A stretch of 64,000 nt of DNA from Planctomycetota bacterium (GTDB lineage: Bacteria; Planctomycetota; B15-G4): assembly GCA_029259715.1 (NCBI GenBank), contig JAJDEP010000013.1, positions 1 through 64,000 on the forward strand, written 5' to 3'. This document shows positions 45,951-54,886 of this stretch, in pieces. Made by a program: the position numbers and the translations under genes. The notes beneath the pieces are model-generated. The model was not told where the DNA came from. It saw only the letters and a program-made list of their open reading frames with translations, and searched no databases. How positions within the stretch are numbered: position 1 is the first letter of the stretch; every line of letters starts with the position of its first letter.

Positions 45951-45971
45951 GGCCTCCGCGGGCCGCCCGCC

Positions 45972-47378
45972 TCAGCGCTTCGGCAAGCCGGCCGCGGAAC
46001 CGTACAGCCCACGCAGCGCGTCGCGCAGCGCAGCGTCGATGAGCTTGCCCAGGTCGGCGGCCTGCTGCTCCGTCGTACGCGTCTTCGTCGTCGCGGCGAG
46101 CGCGTCCCGCAGGTCCTGCTTGAAGGTGACGAGGGCCTCCTCCACCTCCACCGTCCAACGGCGCGGCGCGTCGGCTTGCACCCACGCGCCCCGGCCGCGA
46201 CCGAAGTGGGCCACGGCCAGGTAACGCAGCAACGTCTCGCGCGTCAGGCCTTGCAGCCACGGCTGCGACCACCCGACTTTCGCTTCGCCGTCGCCGCCCA
46301 CCACGGCCCAGGCCTTGGCGAGTCCCGCGCCCCCCATGGCCCCCATCAACGCGCCCGCGAGCATGCCGCCGCCAAGCGTCAGGCCGCCGGCCATGGCGTC
46401 GGCGGCGAGGCCGCCCACCGCGCCGCTCACGAGGGAACCCCACAGCGCCGCCGAGCCCGCCTCGAGCTTCACCGTGGGCAGTTCGAAGTCGTCCTCGAGG
46501 TGCTTCTGCACCTGGGCCGCGACGGCCCCGTCGAGGCCGTGCTCGACGAGCAGCGCCTCGGTGAGATCCCGTGCGGCGTGGGCCTGCCGGTCGGCCAGGG
46601 TCTTGATGGCCGCCGCCCGCGCCACACGCCCGCCCCCCTCCGGCAACACCTCCACATCGCCGGCGGCCCGCGCCACATGCGCGGCCATCAACGCGACGCA
46701 GCGCTCGAGCCGCTCCAGCGACGTCAGCTCCCAGGCCTGGGCCAGCAAGGTCATCACGGGCTGACGGTCTTCGGGCAGGACCTTCACGAGCCTCCGCAGC
46801 AGGTCGCCCTCCACCACCCAGCAGCGGGTGAAGGCGTCGAGGACGAGGACGTCCCGGACGATGTCGTGGCCGGCGGCGGCCTGCTCCCAGCGCTGGGTGG
46901 CGGCGACCGTCTGCTCGCGATCGAGGTCACCGGTCTGGTTGAGCAGCAGCACCACCGGCTTGCCGAGCCACGCGAGCAGTTCGAGCTCGAGGGGCACGTA
47001 GCCGGCGTCGGCCGGGTCCTCGGCGGCGTTGACGAGGTAGAGCACCACGTCGGCGTCCTGCTTCACGTTGCGCACGGCCTCCTGGCCGCACCACAGCGGT
47101 CGGTCGGTGACGCGGTCCCACACCTCGTGCAGGAACCAGCCCACCGGGTCGCCCTCGCGCCGCAGGCGCTTGAGCAGGCGCGCCGTGTCGCCGAAGCCCG
47201 GCGTGTCCCACAGTTGCAGGGTGTCGTCGCCGGCCTGCACCAGCATGTGCGCCTCGCTGCTCTCGGTGACGTGGGCCTGGTCGAGCACCTCGCCCACGTC
47301 CCGCCGCAGCAGCGTGCGCGCCAGCGTCGTCTTGCCGGCGTTGGTGTGCGAGACGAGGCTCAGGGTGATGGTCGTCAT
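45972..47378 (-). CDS. GTPase-like protein with DUF3482-type C-terminus
   Basis: TLSLVSHTNAGKTTLARTLLRRDVGEVLDQAHVTE; LWDTPGFGDTARLLKRL; VLLLNQTGD; Gly/Ala-rich membrane-like segment. Confidence 0.82.
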   Translation of the reverse strand: MTTITLSLVSHTNAGKTTLARTLLRRDVGEVLDQAHVTESSEAHMLVQAGDDTLQLWDTPGFGDTARLLKRLRREGDPVGWFLHEVWDRVTDRPLWCGQEAVRNVKQDADVVLYLVNAAEDPADAGYVPLELELLAWLGKPVVLLLNQTGDLDREQTVAATQRWEQAAAGHDIVRDVLVLDAFTRCWVVEGDLLRRLVKVLPEDRQPVMTLLAQAWELTSLERLERCVALMAAHVARAAGDVEVLPEGGGRVARAAAIKTLADRQAHAARDLTEALLVEHGLDGAVAAQVQKHLEDDFELPTVKLEAGSAALWGSLVSGAVGGLAADAMAGGLTLGGGMLAGALMGAMGGAGLAKAWAVVGGDGEAKVGWSQPWLQGLTRETLLRYLAVAHFGRGRGAWVQADAPRRWTVEVEEALVTFKQDLRDALAATTKTRTTEQQAADLGKLIDAALRDALRGLYGSAAGLPKR

Positions 47379-49009
47379 GGCGCGCGTCCGCCCGCCCCAC
47401 CGGCAGACCCGCCGCTCGCCGCTCCACCACCGCCACCGCCGACGGCGTTGGTCGCAGGCCACAGGGCCACGGCCATCTCCGCCAGCAGGTCGCCCTCGGG
47501 CGGGCGTCCCAGGTCGACGTGCACGGCGACGAGTCCGGCCTCGCGCACGATGCGGTCCCAGGCCCGACGGCGCTCGTCGAGGCGCGGGCCGTCGCCCAGT
47601 CTCTCGCGGAAGGTCGAGGCATCGACGACCACCAGCAGCCGGTCGTCGGCGTCCCCCGGGCGGGCCGCCGCGCTCAGGTGCGCACCATGGACCTCCGACT
47701 CGGGCGACTGCGACAACCCGAACAGCAGCACGCGGCAGAGGGAGCCCGTGACAGGCTCCGGCGAGACCGCGCCGGCTTCCCCGCCGTACTCGACCACGGC
47801 GTCCCAACGCACCTCGGCCCGCGCGCCGAAGAAGTCGTGGAGCAGGGCGCGCAGCGTGTCCCGCTCCCGTTGTCCGAGGCGATAGCTGTAGGGCTGCACG
47901 ACCACGTGCTCGGCATCCCCCCGGGCCGGCGCCAGCAGGCGACGGTAGTAGCCGGCATCGAGATCGGGGGTGATGTCGGCGGAGAGGCGGGTGATGCGGC
48001 GCGACTCGGCCAGCACCAGCACGAAGCGCGGCACCACCACGAACACCACGGCCGTCGCGGCCCACAGGTGGATCCACAGGGCGGCGGGCCCCAACGCCGG
48101 CGACTGCAGCGGCGCCACCGCGGGCACGGTCGTGTCGATCAGCGCGGCGGCGGGCGCGAGCACCACGTCGAGCAGCGTCTGCACCTGCGACGCCTCCAGG
48201 AAGGTCGACTCCCACGTGGCCTCGTAGGCCAGGACCAGGCCGCGCATGTACATGCCGCCCACCGCGCCGGCGGCCAGGGCCAGCGCGCCCAGGTGCAGCA
48301 GGCGTCGCACCCGGCAGGCGAGCAGCGACGCCCCGAGGGGTTGCCACAGCGAGAAGTAGCGCGCCACCGCGGCGCCGATGACCGCGCCGTCCCGGCCGCG
48401 CGTCCCGACGGGCGCACTCAAGGCGCGATGCTGCATCGCCGCCACCAGACGGGACATGCGCGTCGACCCCGGCGCCCGGGACCCAGGCGTCCGGGTGGAC
48501 GCGCTCGTGCGTGCGTCCGACCCCGTACCTGACGACCCTGTGCCTGATGATGCCACCGCCTGGCGCGCGGGCCGCAGCGCCACCACCAGCAGCAACCCGT
48601 AGAGGCCCAGGTTCCAGGCGACGATGGCCAGCATGGGCGCCGAGAGCACGTTGATGGCCCGGTCGGGGCCCAGGGCGTTGCTGAACAGGCCGACGGCCCC
48701 CGCGACGGTGACCACGGCCGGCCCCAGGCTCACACCCATGCGCGTGCCCGACAGCAGCCCGCGCATCACGGGCACCTGCGGCTCCAGCGCGTCCATGAGC
48801 GTGTTGGCCCGGCGCGCCATGAAGTCCTCGGCTGTCCCGGACGCCGCCCGGCCACCGCCGTTGCTCCCGTCCGACGCGGCCGCCGCGCTCGCCGCGCGGG
48901 CCGCCTCGGTGGCCGACGCACGGGCGTGGACGGAGAGCAGCCGGCCTTCGGGGTCCTCCTCCTCGAAGGCCCGGACGAGCACCACGGCCTGGGCGTCGGC
49001 TTCGCGCAC
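47375..49009 (-). CDS. DUF2868-type membrane protein
   Basis: VREADAQAVVLVRAFEEEDPEGRLLS; GLLSGTRMGVSLGPAVVTVAGAVGLFSN; ATGA overlap with the DUF3482-type GTPase. Confidence 0.8.
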   Translation of the reverse strand: MREADAQAVVLVRAFEEEDPEGRLLSVHARASATEAARAASAAAASDGSNGGGRAASGTAEDFMARRANTLMDALEPQVPVMRGLLSGTRMGVSLGPAVVTVAGAVGLFSNALGPDRAINVLSAPMLAIVAWNLGLYGLLLVVALRPARQAVASSGTGSSGTGSDARTSASTRTPGSRAPGSTRMSRLVAAMQHRALSAPVGTRGRDGAVIGAAVARYFSLWQPLGASLLACRVRRLLHLGALALAAGAVGGMYMRGLVLAYEATWESTFLEASQVQTLLDVVLAPAAALIDTTVPAVAPLQSPALGPAALWIHLWAATAVVFVVVPRFVLVLAESRRITRLSADITPDLDAGYYRRLLAPARGDAEHVVVQPYSYRLGQRERDTLRALLHDFFGARAEVRWDAVVEYGGEAGAVSPEPVTGSLCRVLLFGLSQSPESEVHGAHLSAAARPGDADDRLLVVVDASTFRERLGDGPRLDERRRAWDRIVREAGLVAVHVDLGRPPEGDLLAEMAVALWPATNAVGGGGGGAASGGSAGGAGGRAP

Positions 49010-49039
49010 GTCGGTGGTGACTCCCCGGGGGCCTGCCCG

Positions 49040-50611
49040 TCAGCTCGTCTGGTGCGCGCGCGCCAGCGTCCGGCCGGCGGCGATGAGGTTGTTCACCGAG
49101 ATGCCCCGGCGGTGGTTGCCCAGCAGGTGCAGGCCCGGCGCCCGCTCCAGAATCGCATCGATCCTATCCTGCCGGGCCGGGTGAGCGAGGTCGTAGCGCG
49201 GCAGGACCCGGGGCCAGGCCACCACCGTCGACCAGAGCGGCTCGCCCGAGAGGCCCAGCACCGCCCCCACCTCGTCGGCCACGATGCGGCGCAGGGCGTC
49301 GGGATCGGCCTGCACCAGCTCGGGGTGATGGGCGCCGCCGAGCAGCGTGCGCAGCAGCACGGCGCCGTCGGGCGCGCGGGACGGCGCGATGGTTGAGCTG
49401 AACAGGGTGCCGAGGTGATGCATGCCGAGCCGCGAGGGGACCAGGTAGCCGAAGCCGTCACAGGGGTGGGCCACGTCCGTGCGCCGCCACAGGTGGGCGA
49501 CGGAGACGACCGACTCGCACTCCATCTCGCCCAATGCTTGGGAGAGCGGGGCCAGATCATGCGGGAGGTCGGCCAGGAGGCCCGCCGCGGCGCCGACGGA
49601 GGTGGCTACCACGACCCGGCGGGCGGTCCACGTGCGCGACGTGCCGCCGTCGGCGCCCGGGGCCTCCGCGACGATGCGCCATGCAGCGCCCGTGCCCGCA
49701 GCGCCCCTGCCCGCGTCGCCCGCCCCCGGGTCACCCGCGCCCTCGCGGGAGATCGAGCGCACGGCGGTGGAAAGGTGCAGCCGCTCGCCGAGGCCCGCGG
49801 CGAGGGCGTCGGGGATCGCGCCCAGCCCGCCGTCCACCGAGATCAGGTTGGGCACACCGGCGGGCGGATGCTCGCCCCGCTCGGCGGCCGCCCGTCGCGA
49901 CTTGGCCCGGGCCTGCATGCCCTTCATCAGGCTCCCGTGCTCGGACACCATGGCGTGCAGCATGGGGAAGGCGCCCTGCAACGAGATGCGCTCGGTGTCC
50001 CCCGCGTAGATGCCGGTCACGAAGGGGTCGACCAGCCAGTCGAGCACCTCCTGCCCGAGACGATGGCGGATGAAGTCGGCCACCGAGCCGTCGAGACCCT
50101 TGCGGCGTCCGCGCAGCGGTTCGCTCAGCGCGCGCAGCTTGCCCGCCTTGCTCAGCAGTTCGCTGGTGAGGAAATCCTTGGGGTTGGCGGGCAGGGCCAC
50201 CAGCCGCCCGGCCGGCGTGCCCCGATCCTCGAACACGGGGTTGGCCGCAGCCTCGAGGGCGTCCATGTCGGCGCGGTCCACCGACGCAGCGCCCGGCGGC
50301 CCTTCGCGCAGGATGAAGCGCTGGGCGGCCTCGGGCCCGGCCGGTCGCGGCGCCAGGCCCACCTCGTCGAGCAGGGCCAGCAACTCGGGCTCGTTGTCCT
50401 GCAACGCCTCGGGCCCGCACTCGTAGTGCACCGAGGTGCCGCTGTCGATGTGGTCGACGACCTCGGTGCGCACCAGGCCGCCGGCGCGGGAGTCCGCCTC
50501 GAGCACGACGAGGTCGGCGTCCGGCCCGCGGGCATGGGCGTAGGCGAGGCCCGAGATGCCCGCGCCGATGACGACGGTGTCGACGGCGGTTTCAGGCGTG
50601 CCCGGGCTCAA
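49040..50611 (-). CDS. hemY: Protoporphyrinogen oxidase (FAD-dependent, HemY/HemG type)
   Basis: VDTVVIGAGISGLAYAHARGPDADLVVLEADSRAGGLVRTE; VSVAHLWRR, GFGYLVPSR; TTG start overlaps hemN stop (TTGA). Confidence 0.9.
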   Translation of the reverse strand: MSPGTPETAVDTVVIGAGISGLAYAHARGPDADLVVLEADSRAGGLVRTEVVDHIDSGTSVHYECGPEALQDNEPELLALLDEVGLAPRPAGPEAAQRFILREGPPGAASVDRADMDALEAAANPVFEDRGTPAGRLVALPANPKDFLTSELLSKAGKLRALSEPLRGRRKGLDGSVADFIRHRLGQEVLDWLVDPFVTGIYAGDTERISLQGAFPMLHAMVSEHGSLMKGMQARAKSRRAAAERGEHPPAGVPNLISVDGGLGAIPDALAAGLGERLHLSTAVRSISREGAGDPGAGDAGRGAAGTGAAWRIVAEAPGADGGTSRTWTARRVVVATSVGAAAGLLADLPHDLAPLSQALGEMECESVVSVAHLWRRTDVAHPCDGFGYLVPSRLGMHHLGTLFSSTIAPSRAPDGAVLLRTLLGGAHHPELVQADPDALRRIVADEVGAVLGLSGEPLWSTVVAWPRVLPRYDLAHPARQDRIDAILERAPGLHLLGNHRRGISVNNLIAAGRTLARAHQTS

Positions 50612-51987
50612 ATCGTCTTGCTGAAGCGCGGCCCGTCGTCGGGCTTCTTGGCCGCCAGATACTCGTCGAAGACCATGGCCATGTGACGCAGGAACAGCCG
50701 ACCCGTCTCGGTGACGCGCATCACGCGGCCGTCGATGGTGCAGAAGCCCTGCTCGGCGAAGGGCGCCAGCGCCGACCATTCCTGCGCGAAGTGCGTCGCC
50801 AGGTCGCTGCGGCCGAAGCGGGCGCCCAGGGCGTCGAGGTCGAGCTCCATGCGGCACATGACGTCGAGGATGGCGGCGCGGCGCAGCTCGTCCTCGTCAC
50901 TGCGGCGCAGTCCGCGGATGGTGGGCAGGTGGCCCTCCGCGAGGCGCGCTTCGTAGGTGGCCGTGTCGCGGGCGTTCTGCAGGAAGGTGCCGGCCACTTC
51001 GCCGATGGCGCTCATGCCGAGGCCCACCATGTCCTCGGTGGGCTGGGTGGCGTAGCCCATGAAGTTGCGGTGCAGCTCGCCGGCGTGCAGGGCCCGGGCG
51101 AGTTCGTCGTCGGCCTTGGCGAAGTGGTCGAGGCCGATGACCTCGTAGCCCGCGGCGCCCAGCGTCTCGATGGCCAGGGCGAACAGCTCGGCCCGCGCGG
51201 TGGCGCTGGGCAGGTCGTACTTCTCGAGGGCCTTCTGCGCGGGCTTGAGCCAGGGCACATGGGCGTAGCCGAACACGGCCAGGCGATCGGGCCCGATGTC
51301 GACGATCTGGTCGAGGGTCGCGCCGAAGCCCTTCAGGCTCTGCCCGGGCAGCCCGTACATGAGGTCGATGTTGAGGCCCTGGACGCCGCGGGCGCGGCAC
51401 CAGCCCACGAGCGCGTCGGTCTCGGCGGCGGTCTGCTCGCGGCGCACCATGGTCTGCACCGCAGGGTCGAGGTCCTGCACGCCCATGGACACGCGGTTGA
51501 CGCCCAGCGCGAAGAGCGCGTCGATCTGGTCCTCGCTGGTGACGTGCGGGTCGACCTCGATGGACTGCTCGGCGTCCGGAGTGAAGCGGAAGGCCGCGGC
51601 GATCATCCCGTGCAGGCGCTGCAACTGGGCCACCGAGAGGAAGGTGGGCGTGCCGCCGCCCCAGTGCAACTGCGCGATGTCGCGGCGGTCGCCCAGGGCC
51701 GGCGCCACCAGGGCGATCTCGCGCTCGACGGCGTCGAGGTAGGCGTCGGCCCGGCTCTGCTTGCCGCTGATCTCCACGGTGCAGCCGCAATAGAGGCACA
51801 GCCGCGAGCAGAAGGGCAGGTGCACGTAGAGGCACAGCGGTTCGGCGGACGCCGACGCGCGCCGGTAGGCGTCGAAGGCCAGCGTCTCGTCGACATCGTC
51901 CCACTCGGGGGCGGTCGGGTAGCTGGTGTAGCGCGGCCCCGGGACGGCCATGCGCTGCAGGACGGTCGCATCGACGGCGAGGGTCAT
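50608..51987 (-). CDS. hemN: Oxygen-independent coproporphyrinogen III oxidase
   Basis: GPRYTSYPTAPEW; YVHLPFCSRLCLYCGCTVEISGKQSRADAYLDAVEREI; LHWGGGTPTFLS. Confidence 0.94.
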   Translation of the reverse strand: MTLAVDATVLQRMAVPGPRYTSYPTAPEWDDVDETLAFDAYRRASASAEPLCLYVHLPFCSRLCLYCGCTVEISGKQSRADAYLDAVEREIALVAPALGDRRDIAQLHWGGGTPTFLSVAQLQRLHGMIAAAFRFTPDAEQSIEVDPHVTSEDQIDALFALGVNRVSMGVQDLDPAVQTMVRREQTAAETDALVGWCRARGVQGLNIDLMYGLPGQSLKGFGATLDQIVDIGPDRLAVFGYAHVPWLKPAQKALEKYDLPSATARAELFALAIETLGAAGYEVIGLDHFAKADDELARALHAGELHRNFMGYATQPTEDMVGLGMSAIGEVAGTFLQNARDTATYEARLAEGHLPTIRGLRRSDEDELRRAAILDVMCRMELDLDALGARFGRSDLATHFAQEWSALAPFAEQGFCTIDGRVMRVTETGRLFLRHMAMVFDEYLAAKKPDDGPRFSKTI

Positions 51988-52039
51988 GGGGCGACCCCCT
52001 CTGCCCTCTGCCGGCGCGCCATCCACCCGCGGCGTGCCA

Positions 52040-53110
52040 TCACCCGTTACCCGCCGCGCCGTTGCCCGCCGCCCCGTTGCCCGCTTCCTTCGCCGCGGCG
52101 ACGAAGGCCGCCACGCACTCGGGGTCGGTGGCCTTCAACACACCGTGCCCGAGGCTCAGCACATGGCCGGGACGCCCGCCCACCGCGTCGAGCAGCCGCC
52201 GCGCCCGGGCGTTCACGTCCTCGGGCGTCGACAGCAACACCGCCGGGTCGAGGTTGCCCTGGATGGCGACGTCATCTCCCCAGCGATCGAAGGCGGCGCC
52301 GATGGGGATGCGCCAGTCGAGGGCCACCGCGTCGGGCTTCCACGCCACCACGTCGTCCATGATGTGCCCGCCGTCGCGCACGAAGACCATCCTCGGCGCG
52401 AGCCCCTGCAGCGACTTGAGGATCTGCTCGTTCCACGGCGCGACGAAGTCCATGAAGTCGTCGCGGGCCAGCTGGCCGGCCCAGGTGTCGAACAGCACCA
52501 CGGCCTGGGCGCCGCACTCGACCTGGTATCGAAGGTGGGACGTGACGACCTCGGCCAGCTTGCCCATCAGGTTCTCGAACACCGCCGTGTGGCGGTACAT
52601 GAGCGCGCGCAGGTTCATGCCCGCGCCGGGAGCGCCGCCCTCCACCGCGTAGGCCGCCAGGGTGAACGGCGCCCCTGCGAAGCCCAGCAGCGCCTTGTCG
52701 CGGTCGAGCTCGGCGCGCACGAGGCGCAAGGCCTCGCCCACGTAGGGCAGGTGCTTGTGCGGCGACACCGCGCGTAGTCCGTCGATGGACGCCGCATCGC
52801 GCAGCGGTCGCGGCAGCACCGGCCCGCGCCCCGGGTCGAAGCGTAGATCCATGCCCATGGCCTGCAACGGCAGCAGGATGTCGCTGAAGAGGATGGCCGC
52901 GTCGACGTCGAAGCGACGCACGGGCTGCAGCGTGACCTCGGCGGCGTAGGCCGCGTTGGTGGCCATCTCGAGGAAGCCGCCGGCCTGGGCGCGCAGGGCC
53001 TGGTACTCGGCCATGTAACGCCCGGCCTGGCGCATGAGCCAGACCGGCGGGCGGGGCGTGGGCTTGCGGGCGAGGGCCTGCAACAGGAGAGGTTCGTTGG
53101 GCGTGCTCAT
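52040..53110 (-). CDS. hemE: Uroporphyrinogen decarboxylase
   Basis: PPVWLMRQAGRYMAEYQALRAQ; ILFSDILLPLQAMGMDLRFDPGRGPVL; GFAGAPFTLAAY. Confidence 0.95.
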   Translation of the reverse strand: MSTPNEPLLLQALARKPTPRPPVWLMRQAGRYMAEYQALRAQAGGFLEMATNAAYAAEVTLQPVRRFDVDAAILFSDILLPLQAMGMDLRFDPGRGPVLPRPLRDAASIDGLRAVSPHKHLPYVGEALRLVRAELDRDKALLGFAGAPFTLAAYAVEGGAPGAGMNLRALMYRHTAVFENLMGKLAEVVTSHLRYQVECGAQAVVLFDTWAGQLARDDFMDFVAPWNEQILKSLQGLAPRMVFVRDGGHIMDDVVAWKPDAVALDWRIPIGAAFDRWGDDVAIQGNLDPAVLLSTPEDVNARARRLLDAVGGRPGHVLSLGHGVLKATDPECVAAFVAAAKEAGNGAAGNGAAGNG

Positions 53111-53126
53111 GGCGTCAGACCGTAAC

Positions 53127-53879
53127 TCATGGTGTCAGGCGGTAGCCGGTCCCGCGCACGGTGTGGATGTAACGCGGGTTCTTTGGATCGGGCTCGAGCA
53201 GCCGACGCAGCCGCACGATGAAGTTGTCGATGGTGCGCGTGGTGGGGAAGGCGTCGTAACCCCACACGCGTTGCAGGATGTCGGCCCGGGACACGACCTC
53301 GCCCGGGCGCTCGGCCAGGCAGCGCAGGATCATGGTCTCCTTCTCGGAGAGGCTCAGCTCCCGCTCACCGATGCGGGCCGTGAAGCCCCGGAAGTCGACC
53401 ACCGCCTCGCCCAGCCGCAGCTCCTCGCCGGCCGACGAGCCCGCCTCGAACCACTCCGTGCGCCGAAGGATCGCCGCCACCCGCAGGATCAGCTCGGACA
53501 GGTCGAAGGGCTTGCCCAGGTAGTCGTCGCCGCCGGCCTGCAGTCCGCGCACGCGATCGTCGGTGCTGCTGCGCGCCGTGAGGAACAGGATCGGCACCCG
53601 GTTGCCCTCGCCCCGCAGGGTCTCGCAGACGGTGAAGCCGTCCATGCGCGGGAGCATCACGTCGAGCAGCACGAGCTGCGGCGTCGCAGCCCGGATGCGC
53701 TCGAGGGCGGCCACACCATCGCCCACCACCTCCACGTCGTAGCCCTCGATCTCGAGGTTGTCGGCCACCACCTCGGCCAGGTGCGCCTCGTCCTCGACGA
53801 TGAGGATGCGGGCGGCCTGCGACGAGCCGTCTGCGGGTTTGCCGTCTGCGGGTCTGCCGCTCATGGGGGTCTTGGTCAT
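53127..53879 (-). CDS. OmpR/PhoB-type response regulator
   Basis: RILIVEDEAHLAEVVADNLEIEGYDVEVV; LLDVMLPRMDGFTVCE; winged-helix YIHTVRGTGYRLTP. Confidence 0.94.
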   Translation of the reverse strand: MTKTPMSGRPADGKPADGSSQAARILIVEDEAHLAEVVADNLEIEGYDVEVVGDGVAALERIRAATPQLVLLDVMLPRMDGFTVCETLRGEGNRVPILFLTARSSTDDRVRGLQAGGDDYLGKPFDLSELILRVAAILRRTEWFEAGSSAGEELRLGEAVVDFRGFTARIGERELSLSEKETMILRCLAERPGEVVSRADILQRVWGYDAFPTTRTIDNFIVRLRRLLEPDPKNPRYIHTVRGTGYRLTP

Positions 53880-54886
53880 GGGGCCACCTTAGAATCCGGA
53901 GCCCGGGCGCCGCCGGCCAGGGGCAGGGTGACGGTGACACAGGTGCCGCCACCCTCCAGTCCGTCGTTCACTGCAACCTTGCCCCGATGGGCCCGGACGA
54001 ACTCGTCCACCAGGTAGAGGCCCAGACCCACGCCCGGCTGATCGCGCACGTCCTCGTCCTGGCCGCGCACGAAGGGCTGCAGGATCGTCTGGGGGTCGAC
54101 GCCCCGCAGACCCGGCCCGTGGTCGCGCACGGCCAGCACGGCGAAGCGCCCCTCGGCCCGCACCGACACGTGCACCCGCGGCTGCTCACCGCCGTACTTG
54201 ACCGCATTCGAGACCAGGTTCTCGAGCACCTTGTCGAGGGCGCCGGCGTCAGCGCGCACCAGCGTGGGCCGCGTCACCGCCAACTCGAAGGCGACCCCCG
54301 TCCCGACGTGGCGGTTGCCCTGGCGCTCGACGCAGCGCTCGGCGAGTTCGCCGAGGTCGACGTCCTGCAGGGCCACGGTCACGCCCTCGGTGGTGAGGCG
54401 TCGAGTGGAGAGCAGATCGTCCACCAGCTCGCCCAGGCGATCGAGGTCCTGCCCGGCGTGGCGCAGGTAGCGCTGCTGCTTCTCCCCGTCCACGCGACCG
54501 AGCCGGATGGAATCGATGTACAGGCGCACCGACGCCAGCGGGCTGCGCAGCTCGTGGGTGACCGCCGAGAGGAAGTTGCGCTGCTGGCGGGCCGCCGCCA
54601 TCTCGCGCCGCAGCGAGCGGATCACGAAGGTCACGCTGGCCAGGAGCAGGATGCCGAGGAAGGCGGTTTCGGCCGCGAACATGTAGAAACGTCGCTCCGT
54701 CTCGGCCGTCAGCACGGCGGTCTGGTGGGCATCGAGGGGCGCACCGGCCTCGGCGAACAGTCGCTCGAACAACTCCCCCTCCTGGGAGAAGAAGTACACC
54801 CACCACCCCACCAGGGTCGCGTAGAGCAGCACGATGACCCCGTACAGAGCGAGCGAGAGCTGCAGCCAGCGGGCGCGTGCCGTCAC
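53876..54886 (-). CDS. Membrane sensor histidine kinase
   Basis: Two TM segments; H-box SAVTHELRSPLASVRLYIDSI; N-box LENLVSNAVKYG; GVGLGLYLVDEFVRAHRG. GTG start, GTGA overlap with hemL; ATGA overlap with RR. Confidence 0.92.
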   Translation of the reverse strand: MTARARWLQLSLALYGVIVLLYATLVGWWVYFFSQEGELFERLFAEAGAPLDAHQTAVLTAETERRFYMFAAETAFLGILLLASVTFVIRSLRREMAAARQQRNFLSAVTHELRSPLASVRLYIDSIRLGRVDGEKQQRYLRHAGQDLDRLGELVDDLLSTRRLTTEGVTVALQDVDLGELAERCVERQGNRHVGTGVAFELAVTRPTLVRADAGALDKVLENLVSNAVKYGGEQPRVHVSVRAEGRFAVLAVRDHGPGLRGVDPQTILQPFVRGQDEDVRDQPGVGLGLYLVDEFVRAHRGKVAVNDGLEGGGTCVTVTLPLAGGARAPDSKVAP

